From assembly GCA_018812395.1 (NCBI GenBank), contig JAHJDS010000373.1:1-16197 (forward strand): a stretch of DNA of 16,197 bases, read 5' to 3'. The notes beneath the pieces are model-generated. The model made no database searches and was not told the DNA's origin. It saw only the letters and a list, made by a program, of their open reading frames with translations. The DNA comes from Pseudomonadota bacterium (GTDB lineage: Bacteria > Desulfobacterota > Desulfarculia > Desulfarculales > JAHJDS01). The translations under genes were made by a program, and so were the position numbers. Shown here one piece after another: positions 1-7,726 of the stretch; positions within the stretch are counted from its first letter, which is position 1, and every line of letters starts with the position of its first letter.

Positions 1-1962
1 GAAGTTGCCGTATTGGAGGGCAAAGGCGTCGAACACCGGCGCCTCGGCGAATTTTTGGTCCCGGGGCAGATAGGCCTGACGGCGCCCCTTATGGGCCGCT
101 GACGGGTCTTCTCCGGCGTACTCCTGCTCGGCGAAGCGGGGCTTGTCGGTGACGCCGATGGTGATCAGCCGCATGTTGATCAGCTCCACCGGCGTGCCCT
201 CCTCCTCCAGCGAATAACCGTACAGCCGGTTGTGCTCGGGGTGGAACCGGTCCTCGATGGCCGCCAGGTCGCCCTGGTTGACCATGTCGGCGGTGATCTC
301 GACATTGACCTCGTGGTACTGGCCGACGTACCTCAGATCGAGCGAAAAAACCACCCGGACCCGGTCCTCGGGGATGCCCTCCTGCTTAAGCAGCTTGACG
401 CCCTCGGCCCGCATCTCGGCGAACAGACCCTGGAACCGGCCGACGTCCACCTCGGGCAGGGGCGTCGGATAGGTGCGCACGAAGTCGTGCTGGAGATCGG
501 ACATCAGCATCCCGGCGGCGCAGAAGATGGACGACTCGCGGGGCACGACCAGGATCGGGATCTCCAGTTCGAGGGAGATCATGCAGGCGTGGTTGGGCCC
601 GGCCCCGCCGGCCACGACCACCGGAAAATCGCGGGGGTCGGCCCCCTCTTTCACCGCCACCTCGCGCACGGCCGAGGCCATGTTGACGTTGATGACGTTG
701 TACATCCCGGCCGCGGCCTGGACCACGTCGAAGCCCAGGGGGTCGGCGACGTGTTTCTGGATGGCCGCCTCGGCCTTGGCCCGGTCGAGCGGCATCCTCC
801 CGCCGGCGAAGTAGTCCGGGTCCAAATAGCCCAGGACCAGGTCGGCGTCGGTGCAGGCCGGCAGCTCGCCGCCCAGGCCGTAGCAGGCCGGGCCGGGCTT
901 GGACCCGGCCGACTGGGGACCCATCCGGAGCAGCCCTCCCTCGTCGATCCAGCCGATGGACCCGCCGCCGGCGCCGATGGTCACCACGTTGAGCATGGGC
1001 AGCGCCAGGCGCAGCCGATTGATCTCGCCCACGGTCGTCACCAGGGGCTGCTTGTTCTTGACCAGGGCCGCGTCGAATGAGGTGCCGCCCATGTCCATGG
1101 TCAGGCAGTCGTTGTACCCCTGGGCCGAGGTGTAGGCCACCCCGGCCACCGGGCCGCCGGCCGGGCCGCTGAGCAGGGTCGCCGCGGCCATGTCCCGGGC
1201 CTGGGCCGGCGAGGTCACCCCGCCGTTGCTCTGCATGATCAGCAGCACGCCCGGGTAGTTGACGTCCTCGAGCTTTTTCCGCAAGGCGTCGAGGTAGCGC
1301 GACAGGATGGGGCCGACGTAGGCGTTTAAAACCGTGGTCGATACCCGGTCGTAGAAGCGGATGGACGGCAAGACCTCGGTCGAGACCGAGAGGTAGGCCG
1401 CGGGCAGCTGGTCACGGATGATCCGGGCCGCCACCTCCTCGTGGGCCGGGTTGGCGAACGAGTTCATGAAGCAGACAGCCACCGCCTCGACGCCCTCGGC
1501 CAAAAACAACTCGGCCGCCGCCTCGATGTCCGACTCCTTAAGCGGCGTCACCACCGCCCCGGCGTGGTCCAGCCGCTCCTCCACCGGCCGCCGCAAAAAG
1601 CGCCGGACCAGGGGGACGACGTTGGTGTACCGGTTGTTGTACTGCTCCTCGCGGATGCCACGGCGCATCTCCAGGGCGTCCCGCACCCCCTGGGTGGTCA
1701 CCAGGCCGGTTTGCGCCCCGGTGTGGGTCAGCACGGCGTTGGTGGTCACCGTGGTGCCGTGGACGATGACCGTCACGTCCGACAAAAAATCCTGGACGCT
1801 CAGACCGTGGGCCTCGGCCATCTCGCCGATGCCGCCCATGGTGGCGATGGACGGGTCGTCGGGCGTGGACAAGACCTTGTAGATTTCCGAGGACCCGTCC
1901 TCCATGGTCAGCAGGAAATCGGTGAAGGTCCCGCCCACGTCGATGCCGATCTTGTACTTCAC
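1..1962 (-). CDS. hyuA: Hydantoinase A / 5-oxoprolinase family ATP-dependent hydrolase subunit, partial (C-terminus beyond left edge)
   Basis: Reading leftward from a GTG at 1962 there is an open frame of 654 codons with no stop. A strong ribosome site (GGGGGAG) lies 4 bases upstream. The product begins MKYKIGIDVGGTFTDF, the actin-like ATPase phosphate loop of HyuA/oxoprolinase proteins. It continues with VHGTTVTTNAVL (about residues 68-79), LTMDMGGTSFD (287-297), TIGAGGGSI (328-336) and GPACYGLGG (about 357-365), all family signatures. Full-length HyuA is roughly 690 residues, so about 40 are missing. Known members use ATP to open cyclic amides or lactams (hydantoin, 5-oxoproline) or serve carboxylases of acetone and acetophenone, usually with a HyuB partner. 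HyuB would be expected just past the left edge. Here I infer hydrolytic opening of a lactam such as 2-oxoindoleacetate. The family call is firm; the substrate is inference. It is the last gene of the leftward operon visible here. Confidence 0.93.
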   Translation of the reverse strand, partial: MKYKIGIDVGGTFTDFLLTMEDGSSEIYKVLSTPDDPSIATMGGIGEMAEAHGLSVQDFLSDVTVIVHGTTVTTNAVLTHTGAQTGLVTTQGVRDALEMRRGIREEQYNNRYTNVVPLVRRFLRRPVEERLDHAGAVVTPLKESDIEAAAELFLAEGVEAVAVCFMNSFANPAHEEVAARIIRDQLPAAYLSVSTEVLPSIRFYDRVSTTVLNAYVGPILSRYLDALRKKLEDVNYPGVLLIMQSNGGVTSPAQARDMAAATLLSGPAGGPVAGVAYTSAQGYNDCLTMDMGGTSFDAALVKNKQPLVTTVGEINRLRLALPMLNVVTIGAGGGSIGWIDEGGLLRMGPQSAGSKPGPACYGLGGELPACTDADLVLGYLDPDYFAGGRMPLDRAKAEAAIQKHVADPLGFDVVQAAAGMYNVINVNMASAVREVAVKEGADPRDFPVVVAGGAGPNHACMISLELEIPILVVPRESSIFCAAGMLMSDLQHDFVRTYPTPLPEVDVGRFQGLFAEMRAEGVKLLKQEGIPEDRVRVVFSLDLRYVGQYHEVNVEITADMVNQGDLAAIEDRFHPEHNRLYGYSLEEEGTPVELINMRLITIGVTDKPRFAEQEYAGEDPSAAHKGRRQAYLPRDQKFAEAPVFDAFALQYGNF

Positions 1963-2001
1963 GAACTCCCCCTATCTGGCACACTCACCTGCAGTACAGT
2001 C

Positions 2002-2046
2002 TTTTGGCGGATGCCTTCGTCCCGCCAAAACGTCCGCGTCGCGGAC
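2002..2046 (-). terminator. Two adjacent perfect hairpins between mutase and hydantoinase genes
   Basis: The 89-base gap between the mutase stop and the hydantoinase GTG holds two inverted repeats. On the transcribed (minus) strand the first is GTCCGCG/CGCGGAC (2032-2046, one-base centre), followed closely by TTTT. The second has 9-bp arms, TTTTGGCGG (2002-2010) and CCGCCAAAA (2022-2030), around an 11-base loop. This could be a partial terminator or an RNA-processing or stabilising structure that lowers hydantoinase expression relative to the upstream genes. The repeats are seen directly; the function is inferred. Confidence 0.5.
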
Positions 2047-2051
2047 ATGCG

Positions 2052-3683
2052 CTAGAAGATGCTCGGCTCTTTCATCTCTCCGTAAACATCTCGAAAGACC
2101 TCGGCCATCTCGCCCACGGTGCAATATGCCCGGCAGCACTCCACTAGAGCCGGCATGACGTTGTCCTTGTTACGGGCCGCGGCTTCCAGTTTTTTCAAGC
2201 AGGAGGCGACCTCCCGGTCGTTGCGTGTCCGTCTGAGTTCGGCCAGGGCCTGGAGTTGCGTCTCGGCCGACTCGCCGGCGTATTCGTGGAGCTGGACGTC
2301 CTCGGTCGTCCCCTCGTCCACGTACTTGTTGACCCCGACCTTGACCAACTCGCCCGACTGCACGCCGCGCTCGAACTCGTAGGCCTGGCGGCTGACCTTG
2401 CGCTGGACGAACCCGTCGCTGACGGCCTTGACCATGCCGCCGTAGTCCTCGATCTCGGCCATCTCCTCCAAAATCTTGGCTTCCATCTGCTTGGTCAGGG
2501 TCTCGATGAAGTAGGACCCGGCCAGGGGATCGACCGTGTCCCTCAGGCCTATCTCGTCCATGAGCAGTTGCAGGGTCCGGAGCGAGAGCAGGGCCGAGTG
2601 GGGCGTGGGGATGGTGTAGGCCTCGTCAAAGCTGCACAGGGCCGTGGTCTGGGCCCCGCCCAGGGCCGCGGCCAGGCCGTAGTACGCGCCGCGCACGATG
2701 TTGTTCTCGGGCTGGGCCTTGGTCAGCCCGTAGCCGCCCCCGCCGAACAGCCCCCGCAAAAAAAGCGCCTTCTTGTTCTCCACCCCGTAGCGCTCCCGGA
2801 GGAGCTTGGCCCACAATTTCCGGGCCGCCCGGAACTTGGCCACCTGCTCCCACAGGTTGCCGAAGATGTTGAAATTGAACGAGAAGCGGCTGACCGTGGG
2901 CTCGGGCTCCACCCCCCGGGCGACGACGTTGTCCACGTAGGCGAAGGCGATCATAAAGGCGTAGCCGATCTCCTGGGCCGGGGTGGCCCCGGACTCGCGG
3001 AGGTGGTAGCCGCAGACCGACACCGGGTTGCACCGGGGGAGGTTTTGGGCCGAGTACTCGATCACGTCGCCCACCAGGTCCACCGCCGGCTCGACCGGAA
3101 AGACCCAGGCCCCGCGGCCGATGATCTCCTTGAGGATGTCGTTTTGGGGCGTGGCCGAGATTCTGGTGATCTCGAAGCCCTTCTTCTCGGCCAGGGCCTG
3201 GTACATGGCCAGCATGATCGAGGCCACGGCGTTGATGGTCAGCCCCGAGCCGATCCGGTGCAGATCGATGCCGTCAAAGGCGATCTCGAAGTCCCGGAGG
3301 GAATCCACGGCCATGCCCACCCGGCCGACCTCGCCCTCGGCTCGGGGGTGGTCCGAGTCGTAGCCCATCTGGGTCGGCAGGTCAAAGGCCACGTTCAGCC
3401 CGGTCTGGCCGTGGTCGATCAGCAGCTTGAACCGCTCGTTGGTCTCGGCCGACGTGCCGAAGCCCGAATATTGACGGGTGGTCCAGGCCCGGGTGCGGTA
3501 CCCGCCCGGGTGGAGCGACCGGGTGAAGGGAAAGGTCCCAGGGTCGCCCAGATCGGTCTCGTAGTCGAAGCCGACCTCGGCCAGGTCCCGGGGTCCGTAA
3601 TGGGGCTTGATCTCGATGCCCGACGGCAGCACCACCTTTTCGATGGCGTCCTTGTCGTTCTTGTAGTAACGGGCCACTCCCAT
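2052..3683 (-). CDS. Coenzyme B12-dependent acyl-CoA mutase, large (catalytic) subunit, methylmalonyl-CoA mutase family
   Basis: The 543-residue product has the TIM-barrel substrate domain of methylmalonyl-CoA mutases but no B12 domain; the next gene upstream supplies that as a separate protein. Aligned by eye to the Propionibacterium enzyme with a constant offset of 17, the key residues are present: RQY at 70-72 (Tyr89), Gln180 (Gln197), Arg190 (Arg207) and Tyr226-His227 (Tyr243-His244). Retained Tyr and Arg point to a substrate with a free carboxylate. Isobutyryl-CoA mutases have Phe and Gln there. The stretch SFDEAYTIPTPHS and the NFNIFGN region differ from classical methylmalonyl-CoA mutase, which suggests another succinyl/malonyl-type substrate. 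In this context I infer 2-(2-aminophenyl)succinyl-CoA to the benzylmalonyl-CoA isomer, as proposed for indoleacetate degraders. A GGAGG sits 4 bases before the ATG. The gene lies 12 bases after the small-subunit stop. Confidence 0.93.
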   Translation of the reverse strand: MGVARYYKNDKDAIEKVVLPSGIEIKPHYGPRDLAEVGFDYETDLGDPGTFPFTRSLHPGGYRTRAWTTRQYSGFGTSAETNERFKLLIDHGQTGLNVAFDLPTQMGYDSDHPRAEGEVGRVGMAVDSLRDFEIAFDGIDLHRIGSGLTINAVASIMLAMYQALAEKKGFEITRISATPQNDILKEIIGRGAWVFPVEPAVDLVGDVIEYSAQNLPRCNPVSVCGYHLRESGATPAQEIGYAFMIAFAYVDNVVARGVEPEPTVSRFSFNFNIFGNLWEQVAKFRAARKLWAKLLRERYGVENKKALFLRGLFGGGGYGLTKAQPENNIVRGAYYGLAAALGGAQTTALCSFDEAYTIPTPHSALLSLRTLQLLMDEIGLRDTVDPLAGSYFIETLTKQMEAKILEEMAEIEDYGGMVKAVSDGFVQRKVSRQAYEFERGVQSGELVKVGVNKYVDEGTTEDVQLHEYAGESAETQLQALAELRRTRNDREVASCLKKLEAAARNKDNVMPALVECCRAYCTVGEMAEVFRDVYGEMKEPSIF

Positions 3684-3695
3684 GGGGCCTCCATG

Positions 3696-4106
3696 TCAGT
3701 TGCGGGAGGCGTTCTCCCGAATGAAGGTGATGAATCGGTCGAACGGCGTACCACCGGGGAAGACACCGGCCACGCCCATCTTTTCGAGGGCCTCGATGTC
3801 TCGCTGCGGGATCACCCCCCCGACGACGACCAGGATATCATCCATCCCTTTCTGGTGCAAAATGTCCATCAGTTTTTGGGAGATGGGCAGGTGGGCCCCG
3901 CTCATGATGGACAGGCCGATGACGTCGGCCGCCTCCTGCTCGGCGACGCTGACGATGGCCTCGACGCTCTGGTGGAGCCCGGTGTAGATGACCTCCATGC
4001 CGGCGTCCCGGAGGGCGTGGGCGACCACCTTGGCCCCCCGGTCGTGACCGTCCAGCCCCGGCTTGGCCACGACCACTCTGATCGGTTTGTGTTGACTCAC
4101 GCTCAT
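3696..4106 (-). CDS. B12-binding small subunit of acyl-CoA mutase
   Basis: This 136-residue protein is a stand-alone cobalamin-binding Rossmann-like domain. It opens with KPIRVVVAKPGLDGHDRG. Within this, D19-G20-H21-D22-R23-G24 is the DxHxxG motif whose His is the lower axial ligand of cobalt. Ser66 in GLSIMSGAH and the VGGVIP turn (95-100) match the other two conserved elements around the nucleotide tail. It would assemble with the large subunit encoded immediately downstream to form the complete adenosylcobalamin-dependent mutase. The length is typical of split mutases. A GTG six bases inside could also serve as start, changing only two residues. The ribosome site (GGAG about 2 bases from the ATG) is too close to be ideal. 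Confidence 0.95.
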   Translation of the reverse strand: MSVSQHKPIRVVVAKPGLDGHDRGAKVVAHALRDAGMEVIYTGLHQSVEAIVSVAEQEAADVIGLSIMSGAHLPISQKLMDILHQKGMDDILVVVGGVIPQRDIEALEKMGVAGVFPGGTPFDRFITFIRENASRN

Positions 4107-4146
4107 TGCTCCGCTCTTTTTTTTGACTCCGTACGGCGGGCGTCGA

Positions 4147-4902
4147 TCAGACGCCCGGCCCGGCCGGGGGCGCCCCTTTGGCCGCCCGCCGGCGGCCCAG
4201 AAAGGCTCGTTTTACTTCCTCGTTGTCCAACAGTTCGGCGGCCGTGCCCGACAGGGCCAGGCGGCCGGTCTCGAGGACATAGGCCCGGTCGGCCACCTTG
4301 AGGGCCGCCTTGGCGTTCTGCTCGACCAGGAGCACGGTCGTCCCCTGCTCCCGCAGGGTCGAGATGATCCGGAATATCTCGGCCACCACCATCGGGGCCA
4401 GGCCCAGGGAGGGCTCGTCCAACAGCAGTAGTTTGGGCTGCCCCATCAGCCCCCGGCCCAGGGCCAGCATCTGCTGTTCGCCGCCCGACAGGGTCCCGGC
4501 CGCCTGGTTTCGGCGCTGGCCCAGGACGGGGAAGACCTCGAACACCCGGTCCATCAGCTTCCTGGAGGCCGCCTTTGGGCCGCCCCGCAAATGGAGGTAG
4601 GCCCCCATCTCCAGGTTCTCCTTCACGGTCAAGGGGCCGAAGAGCTGGCGCCCCTCGGGCACCTGGACGATGCCAACGGCCACCCGGGCTACGGGGTCGG
4701 TTCGCCGGAGGTCCCGGCCGTCGAACTCGACCCGGCCGCCGCCCAGGGGGTGCAGGCCGCTGATGACGTTTAAGAGGGTCGTCTTGCCCGCCCCGTTGGA
4801 CCCGATCAGGGCCACGATCTCGCCCGCGGCCACCTCCAGGTTGACTCGGCGCAGGGCCTCGATCCGGCCGTAATAGGCGCTCACCTCCTGGACATCGAGC
4901 AT
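4147..4902 (-). CDS. livF: Branched-chain amino acid-type ABC transporter, ATP-binding protein LivF
   Basis: The 251-residue product starts MLDVQEVSAYYGRIEAL. It carries Walker A GSNGAGKTT (34-42), the signature LSGGEQQ (138-144) and Walker B LLLLDEP (158-164), the standard LivF pattern. The open frame extends upstream to 5514, but that part is antisense-like noise overlapping livG. The ATG at 4902 is preferred because it shares one base with the livG stop (TGATG), implying translational coupling, and because the protein then begins at the family's usual N-terminus. It pairs with LivG as the two ATPases that drive uptake through LivH/LivM. The Arg/Lys/Ala/Pro-rich C-terminal tail is not conserved. 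Likely cargo is the amphipathic acid degraded by the neighbouring enzymes rather than leucine; that is inference. Confidence 0.94.
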   Translation of the reverse strand: MLDVQEVSAYYGRIEALRRVNLEVAAGEIVALIGSNGAGKTTLLNVISGLHPLGGGRVEFDGRDLRRTDPVARVAVGIVQVPEGRQLFGPLTVKENLEMGAYLHLRGGPKAASRKLMDRVFEVFPVLGQRRNQAAGTLSGGEQQMLALGRGLMGQPKLLLLDEPSLGLAPMVVAEIFRIISTLREQGTTVLLVEQNAKAALKVADRAYVLETGRLALSGTAAELLDNEEVKRAFLGRRRAAKGAPPAGPGV

Positions 4903-5735
4903 CAGTCCGTCTCCTCGCCCAGGTAGGCGGCGATGACCGCCGGGTTCTGCTGCATCTCGGCCGGCGTCCCCTCGGCGATGAGCTGGCCGTAGTTGAGCAC
5001 GATCACTTGGTCGGAAATGCCCATGATCATGTTCATGTCGTGCTCGATCAAAAGCACCGACACGCCCGTATCTCGGGTCTTGAGGATCAATTCGGCCACC
5101 TCGTCGGTCTCCCGGGCGTTGAGCCCGGCCACCGGCTCGTCCAACAGGACCAGGGTCGGCTCGCCGACCAGGGCCCGGGCCATCTCGGTCCGCTTCATGT
5201 CCCCGTAGGAGAGGGCCGACGAGGGCCAGTCGGCCTTGTCGGTCAGGCCGAAGAACTCCAGCGTGGCCATGGCCCGCTCCCTGATCCGCCGCTCCTGGCC
5301 GCCCACCCCGGGCAGCCGGAACATGGCCCAGACGAACTCGTAATCCAGGCCGCCCGCCGGCGAGCGCCGCCAGGGTGCCAAGTAGCGGTCGCCCCTGGTC
5401 CGGGACAGGTGCAAACCGACCATCACGTTCTCCAGGACGGTCATGTTCTGGAAGACCTGCAGATTCTGAAAGGTCCGGGTCAGGCCCAGCCGGCGGATGC
5501 GGTGGGGCTTCCACCCGGTGATGTCTTCGCCCTTGAAAAATACCCGACCGGTGGTCGGCCGGTAGACCCCGCTGACGGCGTTGACGGCCGTGGTCTTGCC
5601 CGCGCCGTTGGGGCCGATCAGGGCGGTGATCTGACCGGCCCGGGCGGTCAGATCCACCTGGGCCAGAGCCAAAAGTCCCCCGAAGGCCACGCTCAGCCCC
5701 TTTGTTTCGAGCAGGATGGTGGCGGCGACACTCAC
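4902..5735 (-). CDS. livG: Branched-chain amino acid-type ABC transporter, ATP-binding protein LivG
   Basis: This is a 277-residue ABC ATPase. Walker A is GPNGAGKTT (41-49). The Q-loop region is TRTFQNLQVFQNMTVLENV, characteristic of LivG. The signature is LSYGD (175-179) instead of the usual LSGGQ-like form. Walker B is LVLLDEP (195-201) and the switch region is LLIEHDMNMIM, with His following the Glu. It acts on the cytoplasmic face with LivF. Its ATG overlaps the livM stop by four bases (ATGA) and its own stop overlaps the livF start, so the four transporter genes are read as one coupled unit. Confidence 0.95.
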   Translation of the reverse strand: MSVAATILLETKGLSVAFGGLLALAQVDLTARAGQITALIGPNGAGKTTAVNAVSGVYRPTTGRVFFKGEDITGWKPHRIRRLGLTRTFQNLQVFQNMTVLENVMVGLHLSRTRGDRYLAPWRRSPAGGLDYEFVWAMFRLPGVGGQERRIRERAMATLEFFGLTDKADWPSSALSYGDMKRTEMARALVGEPTLVLLDEPVAGLNARETDEVAELILKTRDTGVSVLLIEHDMNMIMGISDQVIVLNYGQLIAEGTPAEMQQNPAVIAAYLGEETD

Positions 5736-6700
5736 GAGGCGCCCCCGGCCTTGGCCCGCCGCCGGCGCCAGGCGTCCACCGGGCCGACGAAAAGTCCCTG
5801 GGGCAGGTAGATCAGAATGACCACCAGGACCAGGCCGTAGAAAAAGTGCTTGTAGGCCTGAATCACCCCCAGCCAGTGGGGCAGCATCGTCAGCAGGATC
5901 GCCCCGATCAAGGTCCCCCAGACGCTGCCCATGCCGCCGATGAGGACGATCATCACCAGGTCGACCGAGTGGAAGATGTCGAAGTCGCCCGGCGTGGGCA
6001 TGATCATGTGGGCGTGGAGGCTACCGGCCAGCGAGGCCAACACGGCGCTGAGCACGAAGACCTTGACCTTGTAGCGGCTGACGTTGACCCCCAGCGAGGC
6101 GGCGGCCACCTCCGAGCCGTGAACGGCCCGCAAGGCCCGGCCGACCCGGCTGTTGACCAGATTGATCGAGATCAGGATGGCCGCCACCACGAAGAAAAAG
6201 ATCAGGTAAAACCGGGCGACCTCGTTGTCGAAGGTGAGACCGAAGAGGCTCAGCTCCGGGATGCCGCCCAGTCCGTCCTCCTGGCCGGTGGCGGCCCAGG
6301 CCTTGATGACCTCGATGATGACGATGTTGAAGCCCAGGGTGGCCATCACCAGGTAGTTGCCGTGAAGCTTGAGGGTGGGGATGCCGATCACCCAGGCGAA
6401 CAGCGCCGTGCCCGCCATCCCGATGACCATGGCCAGCCAGGGGTCCAGCCCGATCCCCAGATGGGGCGCGGTCAACATGCCCGAAAAATAGGCGCCCATC
6501 CCGTAAAAGGCGGCGTGGCCCAGCGAGATCTGACCGGCGAACCCCAGCAGCAGATTCAGACCGATGCAGACGATGGCCACCAGCCCGGCGCGGTTGATAT
6601 TGGACAGGTTGTATTCCGGGTTGGGCAGCACCAGCGGCACGACGATGAGGCCCAGGGCGAACGCCGTCAGAATAAAGTAATTTCGGACCAGGGCGCTCAT
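5732..6700 (-). CDS. livM: Branched-chain amino acid-type ABC transporter, permease LivM
   Basis: This is a 322-residue, strongly hydrophobic inner-membrane permease with about eight to ten predicted membrane helices. Family signatures are visible: NLLLGFAGQISLGHAAFYGMGAY near residues 49-71, SRVGRALRAV in the loop that contacts the ATPase, and GGMGSVWGTLIGA near the C-terminus. The gene overlaps livG downstream and livH upstream by 4 bases each (ATGA), typical of a coupled operon. It forms the membrane channel with LivH. The C-terminal tail is rich in Arg (WRRRRAK), consistent with a cytoplasmic end. Confidence 0.95.
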   Translation of the reverse strand: MSALVRNYFILTAFALGLIVVPLVLPNPEYNLSNINRAGLVAIVCIGLNLLLGFAGQISLGHAAFYGMGAYFSGMLTAPHLGIGLDPWLAMVIGMAGTALFAWVIGIPTLKLHGNYLVMATLGFNIVIIEVIKAWAATGQEDGLGGIPELSLFGLTFDNEVARFYLIFFFVVAAILISINLVNSRVGRALRAVHGSEVAAASLGVNVSRYKVKVFVLSAVLASLAGSLHAHMIMPTPGDFDIFHSVDLVMIVLIGGMGSVWGTLIGAILLTMLPHWLGVIQAYKHFFYGLVLVVILIYLPQGLFVGPVDAWRRRRAKAGGAS

Positions 6701-7704
6701 ACCCGCTGGACCTCGCCCCGGCCCAGGATGCCGGACGGACGGACGAACAGCACCAGCACCAAGACGACGAAGGCCACGACCTCCTTGTAATCAGCCAGCT
6801 TGGGGTCGGCTCCGAATAGAAAACTGACCACCACGTCGATCATGGTCGGCACCCGCTCGAGCACCCCGAGCAGGACCCCGCCGACGATCGCCCCGATGAA
6901 GCTGCCGTAGCCGCCCAGGACCGCCCCGGCGAAGCCCTTGAGGCCGATCATGACGCCGATGGTGTAGTTCAGGGAGCTGATGGGGGTGATCAGCATCCCG
7001 GCCAGCCCCCCCAGGATCCCGGCCAGGGCGAAGCTGAGCATGACCATCCGATTGACGCTGATCCCGGCCAGGGACGCCGCCCGAGGGTTGACCGCCGCGG
7101 CCCGCATCGCCTTGCCGGTCAAGGTCCGCTGGAAAAAGTAGTGCAGGGCCCCGATCGAGACCAGGGTCACCCCCAGGACCCAGATGTCCTGGATGGTGTA
7201 GGCGGCGCCCATGAGTTTGAGATTCCCGGGCGTGAAGGCCGGCATCCGGACCGGCGTCTTGCCCCAGACCACCTCAAAAATGCCCCGGAGCAGGATCGAG
7301 ACGCCGATGGTGATGAAGATGAGGACGATCACTTGCTTGGACCGGGCCGGCCGAATGAAGAACCGCTCGACCGCGGCCCCGACGAGCGTCACCGCCACCA
7401 CCGCCAGGGCCAGGGCGACGATTTTGAGCCACCAGGGCACCGGGGGTAATGGCTCGATCTTGAAGGGTAGGCCGGGCCAGGCCCAGCCACCGGGCGTTCC
7501 GATAAACAGACACCCGACGGCGATGAAGAAGGAGTACATCAGGAACCCGCCCACGGTGACGAAGTCGACCTGGGTGAAGTTCACGATGCCCACGGAGTTG
7601 TGGATGATGCAGAAGCCCAAGCCCACCAGGGCGTAGATCGCCCCGGTGGTCAGCCCGGTGAGGAGGGCCTGGGTGAGGGCGGTGGTGAGTGCCTCGCCGG
7701 TCAT
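6697..7704 (-). CDS. livH: Branched-chain amino acid-type ABC transporter, permease LivH
   Basis: This is a 335-residue membrane permease. The N-terminal part has the LivH motif GLGFCIIHNSVGIVNFTQVD, in which family members usually read NFAHG, so NFTQV is a mild deviation. The central loop ALTGKAMRAAAVNPRAASLAGI-type sequence contacts the ATPase subunits, and GGYGSFIGAIVGGVLLG lies in the C-terminal half. An extra hydrophilic and Pro-rich stretch near residues 65-95 (GTPGGWAWPGLPFKIEPLPP) makes it longer than the usual roughly 290 to 310 residues. It starts 22 bases after the CoA-transferase stop. No substrate-binding protein gene (livJ/livK type) is found anywhere in the window, so that component must lie elsewhere. 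Confidence 0.94.
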   Translation of the reverse strand: MTGEALTTALTQALLTGLTTGAIYALVGLGFCIIHNSVGIVNFTQVDFVTVGGFLMYSFFIAVGCLFIGTPGGWAWPGLPFKIEPLPPVPWWLKIVALALAVVAVTLVGAAVERFFIRPARSKQVIVLIFITIGVSILLRGIFEVVWGKTPVRMPAFTPGNLKLMGAAYTIQDIWVLGVTLVSIGALHYFFQRTLTGKAMRAAAVNPRAASLAGISVNRMVMLSFALAGILGGLAGMLITPISSLNYTIGVMIGLKGFAGAVLGGYGSFIGAIVGGVLLGVLERVPTMIDVVVSFLFGADPKLADYKEVVAFVVLVLVLFVRPSGILGRGEVQRV

Positions 7705-7726
7705 GGACGGATCGACCGCATCGACC

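Noticed and set aside
2256..4301. Long plus-strand open frame of 681 codons
   Set aside because: It is antisense to the mutase subunits, is rich in Gly, His, Val and Asp typical of the reverse of GC-rich codons, and has no recognisable domain. The minus-strand genes have clear motifs.
5702..6790. Plus-strand open frame of 362 codons
   Set aside because: It lies antisense to livM, which is unmistakable from its membrane helices and motifs. The product is a Gln/Asp/His-rich artefact.
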